Below, piece after piece: positions 26,602-35,309 of a stretch of DNA of 60,600 bases; the first letter of the stretch is position 1; each line of letters starts with the position of its first letter. The position numbers and the translations under genes are program-made. Source of the stretch: Deltaproteobacteria bacterium (GTDB lineage Bacteria > Myxococcota_A > Polyangia > DRWM01 > JAAZOP01); assembly GCA_016218815.1 (NCBI GenBank), contig JACRCX010000160.1, positions 1-60,600 of the forward strand, read 5' to 3'. The notes under the pieces are model-generated. The model was not told the origin of the DNA. It worked only from the letters and a program-made list of their open reading frames with translations, and did no database searches.

Positions 26602-27479
26602 CGGGCCTTCCCACCGGCCCAAGGCGACGAAGGCCTCGACGAGCGAAGAACGACGACGGCTGGCGGAAGTTCTCGGCCGAGGCCGCCTATGCCGACAGCA
26701 TCTTCCGTGGTGCGATCGGTGACGTCACGGGAAGCATCGAGGCCGCCGAGCGCGCACTCAAGATCCTGCCCACGTACGCGCCCGCCATCCTCAGCGTCGG
26801 CTCGATCGCGTACCAGCGCCGGCAGAAGAAACGGGGACGCCGCCTGTTCCACTCGCTGCTCGAGTTGCCCGACGGGACGGAGGATCTCGCCCAGATCATC
26901 GACGAGGCCGGCGACTTCCTGATCGGCCGGCACGAGCACGCCGACGGTTTCGAGTTGTACTCGCGCGCGGTCGAGCGATTCCCGGACGTCGCCGCGCTCC
27001 GCCAGGGCGTCGGGTGCTGCGCCGGGCACCTCGGCCGGTACGACGAGGCGGTGGCCGCGTCGCAAAGGGCGGTCGAGCTGGATCCCACCAGCCAGAAGGC
27101 CGTCAACGACCTCGGGTGGAGCCTGTACGAGGCGGGCAGGATGGACGAGGCGCGGGTGACCCTCGAGCGCGCAGTGGCGATGGATCCGAGTGACGAACTG
27201 GCGGCCGAGAACCTGCGCATCTGCGAGGCCGCGGCAACCTCCGGCGGCAGGAGCGACGGTGGGCAACGAGCGCGCTCAAAGAAGATGAGCGCGCTCAAGA
27301 CCAGGGGCGAACCCGACCCCAACCCGACAACGCCGACACGCACCAGACGTCCGGGCCGGGCGAGTCGCGATGGGAACGAAAGCCCTGGAGGGGGCGGGAC
27401 ACGCCCGCCCCGCCCCCGGACGATGTCGAAGGCGAGCCGCTCGCGCAGGCGATCGACCCGGACTCGGCCGTCCACATGA
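26598..27479 (+). CDS. TPR-repeat protein with spurious C-terminal extension
   Basis: A 293-residue protein starting at an ATG that overlaps the previous stop codon (ATGA). Residues 20-220 contain three to four TPR units, for example YEAGRMDEARVTLERAVAMD and LGRYDEAVAASQRAVELDP, preceded by IEAAERALKILPTYAPAI. TPRs bind other proteins. From about residue 232 the sequence becomes low-complexity (PNPTTPTRTRRPGRASRDG) and runs antisense over the integrase remnant. The natural end was probably near 27290, and the rest is read-through of a recombination junction. Just there a 12-bp word, GAGCGCGCTCAA, occurs twice (27268 and 27287). Probably in one operon with the deleted YhcG copy. Confidence 0.7.
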   Translation: MTGLPTGPRRRRPRRAKNDDGWRKFSAEAAYADSIFRGAIGDVTGSIEAAERALKILPTYAPAILSVGSIAYQRRQKKRGRRLFHSLLELPDGTEDLAQIIDEAGDFLIGRHEHADGFELYSRAVERFPDVAALRQGVGCCAGHLGRYDEAVAASQRAVELDPTSQKAVNDLGWSLYEAGRMDEARVTLERAVAMDPSDELAAENLRICEAAATSGGRSDGGQRARSKKMSALKTRGEPDPNPTTPTRTRRPGRASRDGNESPGGGGTRPPRPRTMSKASRSRRRSTRTRPST

Positions 27480-27685
27480 CGGACTCCATTTCGGACTCCC
27501 AAGCTGTTACAGCCCGTGACGGCCTGTTTCTCGGCGTCCTGAATCCCGGCGGTGGGAACGGGCGTGACGTGGGTTTCAGGCAGGTGGGCCACGGCGGTCG
27601 CCAACTGGTCGGGCGCGGACTCGGCGTAGACCTTGTCGACCATCGCCGGCGTGTTGTGGCGCATCAGGCGAGCGCTCGACCCGCG
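27480..27685 (-). pseudogene. Tyrosine recombinase (integrase) C-terminal remnant
   Basis: Read leftward, the DNA encodes ARLMRHNTPAMVDKVYAESA, then PDQLATAVAHLPE and a variable tail. LMRHNTPAM...VYA corresponds to the end of tyrosine recombinases, where the H-x-tyrosine region (GH/RHxTxxxTxxYA) carries the catalytic Tyr; here the Tyr of KVYA would be that residue. Upstream of LMRH there is no integrase sequence, because the MoxR gene region begins, so the catalytic Arg-Lys-His-Arg part is gone. With the tRNA-Gly fragment at 14.7 kb it marks the other end of an old integrated island. The C-terminal limit is uncertain since no stop is met for several hundred bases. Confidence 0.65.
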
Positions 27686-27755
27686 CGAAATGCCGGCACC
27701 CTCGCGACATGTCCTGTCACCCCGCGCTGGCAACGTGGGCGCAGGAGCAGGTGCG

Positions 27756-29291
27756 ATGGTCAAGACTGCGGTGCGCGGACGGGCGGGTGGAAGGAAGGGC
27801 AAGGGCACGCGGAAGGCGAAACCGGCGTGCGGCGTCCTGCGCTCCCTCGGCTTCTTCGGGCTCGACGGGATCGAGACGTCGATCCTCGCGGGGCTCGTCA
27901 CCGGCGACCCGGTGCTGCTCATCGGACCTCACGGCGCCGCCAAGACGGCCCTGGTGCGCCGGCTGAGCGTCGAGCTCGGGCTGCGGTTCTGGGCGTATGA
28001 CGCGTCCAAGGCGCTGTTCGAGGACGTCATCGGCTTCCCCAACCCCAAGTCGCTCTCCGAAGGCGAAGTCACCTACGTCCCGACCCCGCTGTCCGTCTGG
28101 GACAAGGAGTTCGTGCTGCTCGACGAGATCTCCCGCGCGTCGCCCACCATGCAGAACAAGTGGCTCGAGCTGGTCCGCGCCCGGCGGATGATGGGTCGCG
28201 AGGTCCCCGGCCTGCGCTACGTCTTCGCGGCGATGAACCCGGCCGGGTACCTCGGCGCTAACCCGCTCGACGAAGCGCTCGCCGGCCGCTTCGCCTTCGT
28301 CATTCCCGTCCCCGAGGCCGCCGACATGGCCGCCGAGGACGTCGCCGCGATCATCGCAACCGTGACCCCCGAGGACGCTCCGGCGTGCCCCGAGCTGCGC
28401 GCGCTCGGCTGCGAGACGGCGCAACCCGACCGCCCGGCCTCGGTCGCCGACATCCTCCGTGCGGCGCACGCCAGGCTGCCCGCCGTCGCCGGCGAGTACG
28501 ACGCGTTCGTGCAGCGCTACGTCGAGGCCGTCGCGGGACAGCTCGCCGGGAAGAAGCTCAAGCCCGACGGCCGCCGGCTGGGCATGATCCGCCGCAACCT
28601 CCTTGCCGTCATCGCCGTCGAGCGCCTCTCCGGACGCCTCGGCCTGGCCCGCCTGAACGCCGTCTTCCTGCGCACGCTGGACCACTCGCTCCCCCAGCGC
28701 GCGCTCGGCCAGGCGACCCCAAGCGAGCTGTTGTACCCGTGCCACGCGCTGGCCTGGCGCGTCGCGACGGAGGGCCGCAGCGGGGCCGGCCTGTTCGCGC
28801 CGTTGACCGGCCGCGGGGACCTCGTGGCGCTCATCGACGCGTACGAGCGCTGTCTGGATACGCTTCCGGAAGAGGACCACCACGAGGCGCTCAACGCGAT
28901 CCTCGAGGAACTCGACCAGGCCGAGGGTGCCGCGAAGGCCGCGCCGCTCGCCGCGCTGTTCCGCTTCACGCGGGCGGTGATGCTCCACGCAGGAGTGATC
29001 CCATCGGACGTGATCGGCCGTGCGATGGACCGGCTGCACAAGCTCGGCGCGTACGGCAACGCGTCCTGGCCGCAGTACCCGGACGCGCTCGATCGTCGCG
29101 AGGGGCTCCAGGTCGACCTGGCGTCGATCGCGGGGAGCCTGGCGCTCCGTTGCGCGGTGGAGTCGACGCGCGACGACGAGCAGCCGTTCACGCCGGTCGG
29201 CGCGGGCTCGGCGCGTGCGCTGTGCCGCGAGCTGGCGCCGGCGCTGGCAGGAACGCTGCGCGGGGCAGTGCGGCGCCGGAGGTCGCGATGA
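27756..29291 (+). CDS. MoxR-family AAA+ ATPase
   Basis: A 511-residue AAA+ ATPase. Walker A GPHGAAKT is at residues 57-64, Walker B FVLLDEI at 119-125, and the sensor region FAAMNP at 158-162 is followed by DEALAGRFAFVIPV. The Walker A with Ala-Lys-Thr and the LLDEI box are typical of the MoxR branch. These ATPases work as chaperones that insert cofactors or remodel partners, usually with a VWA-domain protein encoded next to them. The C-terminal half (about 250-511) is longer than in minimal MoxR proteins and is helical. The start is preceded by a purine-rich GCAGGAGCAG. Its stop codon overlaps the next ATG (ATGA), so it heads a tight operon with the genes at 29288 and 30358. Confidence 0.9.
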   Translation: MVKTAVRGRAGGRKGKGTRKAKPACGVLRSLGFFGLDGIETSILAGLVTGDPVLLIGPHGAAKTALVRRLSVELGLRFWAYDASKALFEDVIGFPNPKSLSEGEVTYVPTPLSVWDKEFVLLDEISRASPTMQNKWLELVRARRMMGREVPGLRYVFAAMNPAGYLGANPLDEALAGRFAFVIPVPEAADMAAEDVAAIIATVTPEDAPACPELRALGCETAQPDRPASVADILRAAHARLPAVAGEYDAFVQRYVEAVAGQLAGKKLKPDGRRLGMIRRNLLAVIAVERLSGRLGLARLNAVFLRTLDHSLPQRALGQATPSELLYPCHALAWRVATEGRSGAGLFAPLTGRGDLVALIDAYERCLDTLPEEDHHEALNAILEELDQAEGAAKAAPLAALFRFTRAVMLHAGVIPSDVIGRAMDRLHKLGAYGNASWPQYPDALDRREGLQVDLASIAGSLALRCAVESTRDDEQPFTPVGAGSARALCRELAPALAGTLRGAVRRRRSR

Positions 29292-30358
29292 AGCTCCGCG
29301 GGCATCTGATCCACGCGGTGCGGCCGGGGGTCGAGGTCTGGGAGGCGGGGGAGTTCCCGCTGCCGCTGCGGCTGGTGCTCCAGCACCGGCTGACCTGCGC
29401 GCCGCGGCCCGTCGAGGTCGAGCTTCCGATGAACGAGCCGGGCGCGGAGACGCCGCTCCAGATGCGGGACGCGCCGGTCGGGTACCTGACGCCGGAGGGG
29501 GAGACCCGCCGCATCGGCGAGGGCCTCGTGGTGAGCTCGAGCCTGCCCAAGCTGGTCGACTTCCTGGCGGAGGGCTACGTGCCGCTGGCCGACGGGCAGC
29601 TCGAGCGGTTCCTGCGGCGGGCGAAGGAGCGCGGGCAGGGACCGGAGAGCATCCGGCGCGAGATCGAGGACACGCTCGACCACGTCCGGCAGCCGTGGCT
29701 GCCGCCGCGCCTCCGGCTGGGGCAGCGCACGATGGGCGGGTCGCCGGTGCTGCTGTTCGGCCGGAACGAGATGCCCGGAGTGCGTCTGGAGACCGACCGC
29801 GGCGAGGCGCAGTTCGCCAATGGCCCGCAGCAGGTGATCTGCCACGACTTCTCGGTGCGCGTCGACGGCCTCCGCGTCCCGCGGCGGGGCTGGGCGCTGC
29901 TGTCGCACAGCCCGGCGGAGCCGGTGCTGTTCTGGGACGGGTCGTGCATGCGCTCCGTCGCCTCCATCGCGCAGCTCCCTCCCGGGTTCCTGGAGGCCGT
30001 GGACCGCAACGGCAGCGTCCTGGCCGAGGTGCCCGAGCTGCCCGTGGGCGCGCCCGAGCTGGAGCCGCGGTTCCTGCTCCGCGTGCCGCCGGCGGCCGAG
30101 CTGGCAAGAACGCGCGAACGCCGGCCCGCGGAGCCCGCGCTGCGCTGCGCGGCGTTCCTCTTCGATTCGTGCTCGCCGGTCGGGCTGTCGCCGCGGGGGC
30201 GGAGGATCCCGGTCGTGGACGACCCGCGGACGGCGCGCTGGGTGCTCGGCCGCACGACGCGGTCGGGGATCTACGTCCCGGGCGCACCGCCGTCGCCGGC
30301 CCCCGTCGACGGGCGCGCCGACTGCGTCCTGGTGGGCGCCGTCCCGCGGAGCGTGTGA
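29288..30358 (+). CDS. Unknown middle protein of the MoxR-VWA operon
   Basis: A 356-residue protein with no recognised domain, no signal peptide and no membrane segment. It begins MKLRGHLIHAVRPGVEVWEAG and is rich in beta-type segments (RLVLQHRLTC; RFLLRVPPAAEL). A central helical part contains LVDFLAEGYVPLADGQLERF. The start overlaps the MoxR stop by four bases and its own stop overlaps the next ATG by one base, so the three proteins are probably made together in fixed ratio. Ternary systems of MoxR, VWA protein and an extra component are known. This one may be the substrate, an adaptor or the recognition part. Conserved arginines are plentiful but no catalytic set is visible. Confidence 0.75.
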   Translation: MKLRGHLIHAVRPGVEVWEAGEFPLPLRLVLQHRLTCAPRPVEVELPMNEPGAETPLQMRDAPVGYLTPEGETRRIGEGLVVSSSLPKLVDFLAEGYVPLADGQLERFLRRAKERGQGPESIRREIEDTLDHVRQPWLPPRLRLGQRTMGGSPVLLFGRNEMPGVRLETDRGEAQFANGPQQVICHDFSVRVDGLRVPRRGWALLSHSPAEPVLFWDGSCMRSVASIAQLPPGFLEAVDRNGSVLAEVPELPVGAPELEPRFLLRVPPAAELARTRERRPAEPALRCAAFLFDSCSPVGLSPRGRRIPVVDDPRTARWVLGRTTRSGIYVPGAPPSPAPVDGRADCVLVGAVPRSV

Positions 30359-31872
30359 TGGACGCCTCCCGCTTCCTGGAGCGAGCGATGGAAGCGGCGC
30401 GCGGGGTCGCCGACCGGCGCGTGCTCAAGGCGCTGGGCGCGCTCGCGTCGCACGTGGACGTGGCGCTCGACGAGGAGGCGGGCACCGCGCGGATCATGCC
30501 CGCGGAGCCGGGGCGGTTCCGGATCGACGTCTCGCCTTCGTTCGTCCGCCGGTACGTCAGGACGGACGGCGACGCGCTGTACCTGCTGCTGCACGAGCTT
30601 CTGCACCGGCTGCGTGGCGACTTCCTGCGCCGGCTCCGTGCGGGGCGTCTCTCGCGGGACGGCCTCAACGTCGCGCTGGACATCGGCGTGAACGCGCACC
30701 TGGCCCGGCTGGCATTCCCGGAGCCGCCGCCGATGGTCCGCGCGCTCTATCCGGCGGGCCGGTTCCCGGACAACCTGCTGCTGCCGCCGACGGCGATGGC
30801 GCGTGCGTGCGAGGCGCGGGACGAGCGCTGGCATCCGTTCGCCGTGCCGCACGACCGGCTGGAGGCGCTGGTCGCGTCCGAGCCGCTCGCGCGTGCCACG
30901 CTGACGGACCTGGTCGCGACGCTCTTCCGGGCGACCGGGGCGCCGGACCCGCCGCCGATCGCGGCGCTCTACGTGCGCGGGTGGCTGGGCGACGAGAACA
31001 TGGCCGCGTTCGTGGAGGAGTTCGCGAAGCTGATGGAGAGGGATTTCCCGTCGCTGCTCGCGCGGCTGGGCGACCTCGTCCTGCTGGGCGACCATCGCGG
31101 CGTGGACCGCGGCGAGGTGCAGGCGGTCCTGGGCGGGGTGGGCGACGGGCTCGAGGCCGGCCATTCGGACCGTGTCCGGAAGGACTCGCTCGGGCGGATC
31201 GAGACGGCCGAGGACCGGGCGTTCTTCGAGGCCGTGCGGCGGGCGGTGACGGACAGCGGTGGGCCGCCACACCTGCGCCAGTCCGTGGTCGGCGTACCGG
31301 GCGTGGTGGGGCTGCCGGGGCGGCGCGAGGCGGCGTTCCTGGCGCTCGGGTACTGGCCGGCGTTCTGGCGCGCGGCGAGCATCGCGCCGGAGGAGTCGTG
31401 CGAGCGGGTGCACGTGTATCTGGACGTGTCGGGCTCGACGCAGGAGTACCAGCGGCTGCTCTACGGCTTGACGTTGCGGCTGGGGGACGAGATCGGCAGT
31501 CCGGTGTACCTGTTCAGCAACGCGGTCGAGCCGGTGACGCTCGGGGAGCTGGAGGCCGGCCAGCGGCGCACGACGGGCGGCACCGACTTCGACTGCGTGA
31601 TCGCGCACGCGCTGGACCGCAACTTCACCCGCGTCGTCGTCGTGACCGACGGCATGGGGCCGCTCGGCGATGCGCTGGTCGCGCGGGCGCGTATCCGCGG
31701 CCTGCGCGCCTTCGTGGTCCTGACGCACCACTTCGGCCAGCGCAGTCCGCTGCTCCGGATCGCGGAGCAGTGGTGGACGATGCCGGCATTGGTGAAGCGG
31801 GTCGGGGTCCGGCGGAGACGCAAGCGACCGCCGGTTCCGTGGGGTCCGCAGGTTCCGCCCGCGGGCGGGTGA
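30358..31872 (+). CDS. Metallopeptidase-like/VWA protein (DUF2201 type)
   Basis: A 504-residue protein with two parts. The N-terminal half has a zinc-peptidase motif, HELLHR (79-84), followed by GLNVALDIGVNAHL, as in the putative metallopeptidase domain paired with DUF2201. The C-terminal third is VWA-like, with the metal-binding MIDAS motif DVSGS at about 356-360, TGGTDFDCV around 406 and VVVVTDGMG about 20 residues further on. Proteins of this layout are partners of MoxR ATPases, which matches the gene two positions upstream. The gene follows the preceding stop with a one-base overlap. Whether the HExxH site is active is unknown, since the third ligand is not evident. Confidence 0.85.
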   Translation: MDASRFLERAMEAARGVADRRVLKALGALASHVDVALDEEAGTARIMPAEPGRFRIDVSPSFVRRYVRTDGDALYLLLHELLHRLRGDFLRRLRAGRLSRDGLNVALDIGVNAHLARLAFPEPPPMVRALYPAGRFPDNLLLPPTAMARACEARDERWHPFAVPHDRLEALVASEPLARATLTDLVATLFRATGAPDPPPIAALYVRGWLGDENMAAFVEEFAKLMERDFPSLLARLGDLVLLGDHRGVDRGEVQAVLGGVGDGLEAGHSDRVRKDSLGRIETAEDRAFFEAVRRAVTDSGGPPHLRQSVVGVPGVVGLPGRREAAFLALGYWPAFWRAASIAPEESCERVHVYLDVSGSTQEYQRLLYGLTLRLGDEIGSPVYLFSNAVEPVTLGELEAGQRRTTGGTDFDCVIAHALDRNFTRVVVVTDGMGPLGDALVARARIRGLRAFVVLTHHFGQRSPLLRIAEQWWTMPALVKRVGVRRRRKRPPVPWGPQVPPAGG

Positions 31873-31971
31873 CGGCGTGCCGGGATATTGGGGTCGGATG
31901 CAGGAAACTCGACCTCGCCCGTGTCAGAATGTGTCGCCCTTCGGGCGTCTGATCCGGGCAAGGAGGCAGCG

Positions 31972-34365
31972 ATGACGGCATTCGTACGGGAGCCGGGAGG
32001 GCTGTTCGTGGGCGAAAAGCGGGTGCCGCTGCGTGGTGTCGCGATCGACGTGCGCGCGCGGGGCGTCGCCTCCCGCACGACGGTCACGCAGCGCTACCGG
32101 AACGACGAGTCGGTCCCCGTCGAGGCGGTCTACTCGTTCCCGCTCGAGGAGGGCGCGGCGGTCTGCGCCTTCGAGGTGGAGATCGACGGCAAGCGCATCG
32201 TCGCCAAGGCGGTCGAGAAGGAAGCGGCGTTCGAGAAGTACGACGACGCAATGAGTCGGGGCCACGGCGCGTTCCTGCTCGACCAGGATCGGCCGAACAT
32301 CTTCACCGCCAGCGTCGGCAATCTCCTGCCCGGCCAGGAGGTGGCCGTCCGCCTCGCGTACGTCGCCGAGCTGTCGCAGACCGGGGACGAGATCCGGCTG
32401 GCGGTGCCGACGACCATCTCGCCGCGCTACGTGCCGCAGGAGCAGATCAAGGCGATGGATCCGGCGGAGCTGGACCACATCGCGCCTCCGACGATCCTGG
32501 GCGGCGTGCCGTACGGCCTGCGCCTCACGGCGGAGCTCGAGGCGCCGTCGGCGGTGCGCTCGGTCGAGTGCCCGTCGCATCCCGCGCGCGTGTCGCTCGA
32601 CGGGCGCAAGGTGCGCGTCGAGGTGGCCGGCGAGAACGTGCAGCTCGACCAGGACTTCGTGGTCAACGTCACGTTGGAGCGGGCCCACGAGGCGTCGGCG
32701 GTCGTGGCGCGGGAGCCCGACGGCGCACGTGTCGCGATGGTGAACGTGTTCCCGGACCTTTCGGGGCTGCCGCGCCAGGCGTGCGAGGCGGTGTTCGTCG
32801 TGGACCGCTCGGGCTCGATGATGGGCGAGAGCATCGAGGAGGCGCGCAATGCGCTGCTGCTCTGCTTGCGCTCGCTGGAGGAGGGGGACCGGTTCAACAT
32901 CGTCGGCTTCGGCAGCGACTTCGAGATGCTCTTCCCGGAGAGCGTTCCGTATTCGCAGAAGACGCTGGACGAGGCGACGGCGCACGTCCAGGCAATCGAT
33001 GCCGAGATGGGCGGCACGGAGATCATGCAGCCGCTGCGCAAGGTGCTGACGGAAGCGCCCGGGTCGCTCCCGCGGCAGATCCTGCTGCTCACGGACGGCG
33101 AGGTCGGCAACGAGCGGGAGTGCATCGATCTTGCGGCGAAGCACTCGGGCAACGCGCGCATCTTCACCTTCGGGATCGGACGCGGGGCGTCGGAGTTCCT
33201 GGTCCGGGGTCTCGCCCGCGCGACTCGCGGGGCGTCGGAGTTCATCCACCCGGGCGAACGGATCGAGCCGAAGGTCATGCGGCAGTTCGGGCGCGTCGCG
33301 GTCGGTTCGCTGCGTGACGTGCGGGTCGACTGGGGCCCCCTGGAAGTCGACCAGGTGGCGCCCGCGGAGCCTCCGCCGTTGTTCCCCGGCGATCGTTGCA
33401 CGTTCTACGGACGGGTGAAGGGCGGGCGGCCGGGCGAGGTGGCGATCGTCGCGGAAGGGCCGGGCGGGCGGCTGCGCTTCGCGGTCATGGTCGATCCCGA
33501 GAAGGCCGAGGCGGACGACGTCGTTCCGGCGCTGATGGCGCGCCGGGCGATCCAGGACCTCGAGGAAGGGCGGACCGACGGGAAGAAGGGGGCGTCGGCG
33601 AAGCGCGCGAAGAAGGACGCCGTGCGGGCGAGGATCGTCGTCCTGGGGTGCAAGTACGGTTTGCTGTCGAGCGCCACGAGTTTCGTCGCGGTGGAGGAGC
33701 GGCCGGCGACGGGCGAAGCGGTGAAGGCCGAGCTGCGCCGCGTGCCGATCGCGTTGACGAAGAGCTGGCACGGGACGGACCGGGCGCGTCCGATGATGGC
33801 GGGCGCGGCCTGCTTCTCGCTCGCCGGTGCCGGCTCTGTCAGCTCGTTCCTGGGCCGGGCGGTCGGGCGGGTGGCCCAGACGACGCGTGGGGTGAGATCC
33901 GCCGCGGTCGCGGACGGCGTTCTGGAATGCCGTTGCGCGTCGATGATTGCTCCGTCGGGGCGGGCAGCACAGGGGCAGGCGGGCGTGATGCCGCCGGCGA
34001 TCGACGATCCGCTGATCGCGTTGACGCTCGGGCAGCAGGCGGACGGCAGTTGGCCGCTGGGGCGCGAGCTGGCTGCGGCTGCGGGCGTCCCAACCGGCGT
34101 GCTGGGCAAGGCGGCGCTCGCGCTGTCGGCGGCGTCCGGCAAGCTGCCCGAGTCCCGCGCCGCCGCGGTGGTCGCGACGCTCGTCGTGCTGTACCTCTTG
34201 CGGACGAAGTACGCCGACCGCGAGAGCGAGTGGCGTCTGTTGGCGCGCAAGGCGGACCGTTGGCTGAAGAAGGCCGGTGCGACCGCGCCGCAGGGGGCGA
34301 CGGGAGCGCAGGATCTGGCGGCGTGGACCGCCGGGGTGATCGAGGGGTCGGGCAGGGCGCCGTGA
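31972..34365 (+). CDS. VIT and VWA domain protein (inter-alpha-trypsin-inhibitor/vault-PARP-like)
   Basis: A 797-residue protein. The N-terminal 130 residues form a VIT domain (QRYRNDESVPVEAVYSFPL; AVEKEAAFEKYDDA; NIFTASVGNLLPGQEV). The VWA domain follows, with VFVVDRSGSMMG holding the MIDAS Asp-Ser-Ser around 278-282, GGTEI and LLLTDGEVGN. The C-terminal region (about 685-770) has IDDPLIALTLGQQADGSW and a helical LLRTKYADRESEWRLLARKA segment, reminiscent of the end of vault-associated proteins. No signal peptide is visible, so it is probably cytoplasmic. An AAGGAGG box lies five bases before the ATG. It follows the MoxR operon by 99 bp in the same direction and could be a further VWA partner. 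Confidence 0.85.
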   Translation: MTAFVREPGGLFVGEKRVPLRGVAIDVRARGVASRTTVTQRYRNDESVPVEAVYSFPLEEGAAVCAFEVEIDGKRIVAKAVEKEAAFEKYDDAMSRGHGAFLLDQDRPNIFTASVGNLLPGQEVAVRLAYVAELSQTGDEIRLAVPTTISPRYVPQEQIKAMDPAELDHIAPPTILGGVPYGLRLTAELEAPSAVRSVECPSHPARVSLDGRKVRVEVAGENVQLDQDFVVNVTLERAHEASAVVAREPDGARVAMVNVFPDLSGLPRQACEAVFVVDRSGSMMGESIEEARNALLLCLRSLEEGDRFNIVGFGSDFEMLFPESVPYSQKTLDEATAHVQAIDAEMGGTEIMQPLRKVLTEAPGSLPRQILLLTDGEVGNERECIDLAAKHSGNARIFTFGIGRGASEFLVRGLARATRGASEFIHPGERIEPKVMRQFGRVAVGSLRDVRVDWGPLEVDQVAPAEPPPLFPGDRCTFYGRVKGGRPGEVAIVAEGPGGRLRFAVMVDPEKAEADDVVPALMARRAIQDLEEGRTDGKKGASAKRAKKDAVRARIVVLGCKYGLLSSATSFVAVEERPATGEAVKAELRRVPIALTKSWHGTDRARPMMAGAACFSLAGAGSVSSFLGRAVGRVAQTTRGVRSAAVADGVLECRCASMIAPSGRAAQGQAGVMPPAIDDPLIALTLGQQADGSWPLGRELAAAAGVPTGVLGKAALALSAASGKLPESRAAAVVATLVVLYLLRTKYADRESEWRLLARKADRWLKKAGATAPQGATGAQDLAAWTAGVIEGSGRAP

Positions 34366-34485
34366 GCTGATCTCGGACCGGTTCGGCCCCATCTTCGGGT
34401 GGCGACAACTCGTGTCACGTCGTCGCGGTCGAATGGGTTTCAGATGGCGGCGTCGAGGGTGGCGCGGCCGATGGAGAAGCAAGCG

Positions 34486-34953
34486 ATGGTGACGAAGAAG
34501 ACGGCGAAGCAGGCGGGGAAGGGCGTTGCGGCGAAGGCGGTGGCGAAGAAGGCCGCGTCTGCCCGCCACAAGGCGATCGCGCGTGGTGAGATCGGCCACG
34601 TGAACGACGACACGTTCGAAGCCGAACTGCGGCGGAAGGGGCTGCCTATGCTGGTGGACTTCTCGGCGACGTGGTGCACGCCTTGCGAGTGGATGGCGAA
34701 GGTCTTGCGCCGCCTGGGCCGGAAGCTCGCCGACGAGGTGCGGATCGTGAAGGTCGACATCGACGAGAGTCCCCGACTCGACCGGGCCTTCGCCCACGGG
34801 ACCGTGCCGACGCTCGTGCTCTTCCGCTCCGGCAAGGCGGCCGCGCGGGCCGTCGGCTTCGACGGTCAGACCGAGACCGAGGAGTGGTTGCGCGAGGCGC
34901 TCGACGCGGAGGCCTCCAGGCGCAAGGGCCCTCCGACCTGCTGTTGCGGGTAG
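34486..34953 (+). CDS. Thioredoxin-fold protein with basic Lys/Ala tail
   Basis: A 155-residue protein. Residues 45-140 are a thioredoxin domain with the active site WCTPC (63-67), the preceding FSATW, the cis-proline loop GTVPTLVLF and a normal C-terminal helix. CTPC differs from the usual CGPC and should shift its redox potential. The first 35 residues (MVTKKTAKQAGKGVAAKAVA and a further basic stretch) resemble histone-H1-like tails and could bind DNA or RNA. The protein ends in CCCG, three more cysteines. The start is chosen because GGAG lies nine bases upstream; ATGs at 34444 and 34471 are alternatives. Confidence 0.8.
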   Translation: MVTKKTAKQAGKGVAAKAVAKKAASARHKAIARGEIGHVNDDTFEAELRRKGLPMLVDFSATWCTPCEWMAKVLRRLGRKLADEVRIVKVDIDESPRLDRAFAHGTVPTLVLFRSGKAAARAVGFDGQTETEEWLREALDAEASRRKGPPTCCCG

Positions 34954-35063
34954 GTGTCTGCAATTGCGCCGTCGCGGCCCGTTGGGGACGCCGGACAGGA
35001 TGCAGGGTCGGGGCGCAAGGTCGGGAAGTTGCTCGAGCACCTCGTGGAAGCTATGGTCGAGGC

Positions 35064-35309
35064 ATGACTGAGCGGCTGACGTACGAGGAGATCGAGCAAC
35101 GGTTCGTCGGCGAGTGGGTCGTGGTGCGGGACTTCGTGCCGGATGACGCCAAGATGATCAGGCACGGCGTCGTCGTCGCGCACACGACGGACCGGGCAGA
35201 AGCCCATCGCGCCCTGTACACGTTCGAGGGACCGTTCGCCATCTGGTGGGTCGGACCCCTGCCCGGCGACTACTGCGGGCACCTGAGCTTCTTCACCCGC
35301 AATGCCTAG
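35064..35309 (+). CDS. Small DUF5678-like protein paired with retropepsin-like protease
   Basis: An 81-residue protein, MTERLTYEEIEQRFVGEWVV..., with a beta-strand pattern (GVVVAHTTDRAEAHRAL) that resembles DUF5678. Such small proteins are repeatedly encoded directly before retropepsin-like aspartic proteases, as here: the next gene starts eight bases before this stop. It could be the substrate, a chaperone or an inhibitor of that protease. No signal peptide. Family assignment is from the pattern only. Confidence 0.65.
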   Translation: MTERLTYEEIEQRFVGEWVVVRDFVPDDAKMIRHGVVVAHTTDRAEAHRALYTFEGPFAIWWVGPLPGDYCGHLSFFTRNA

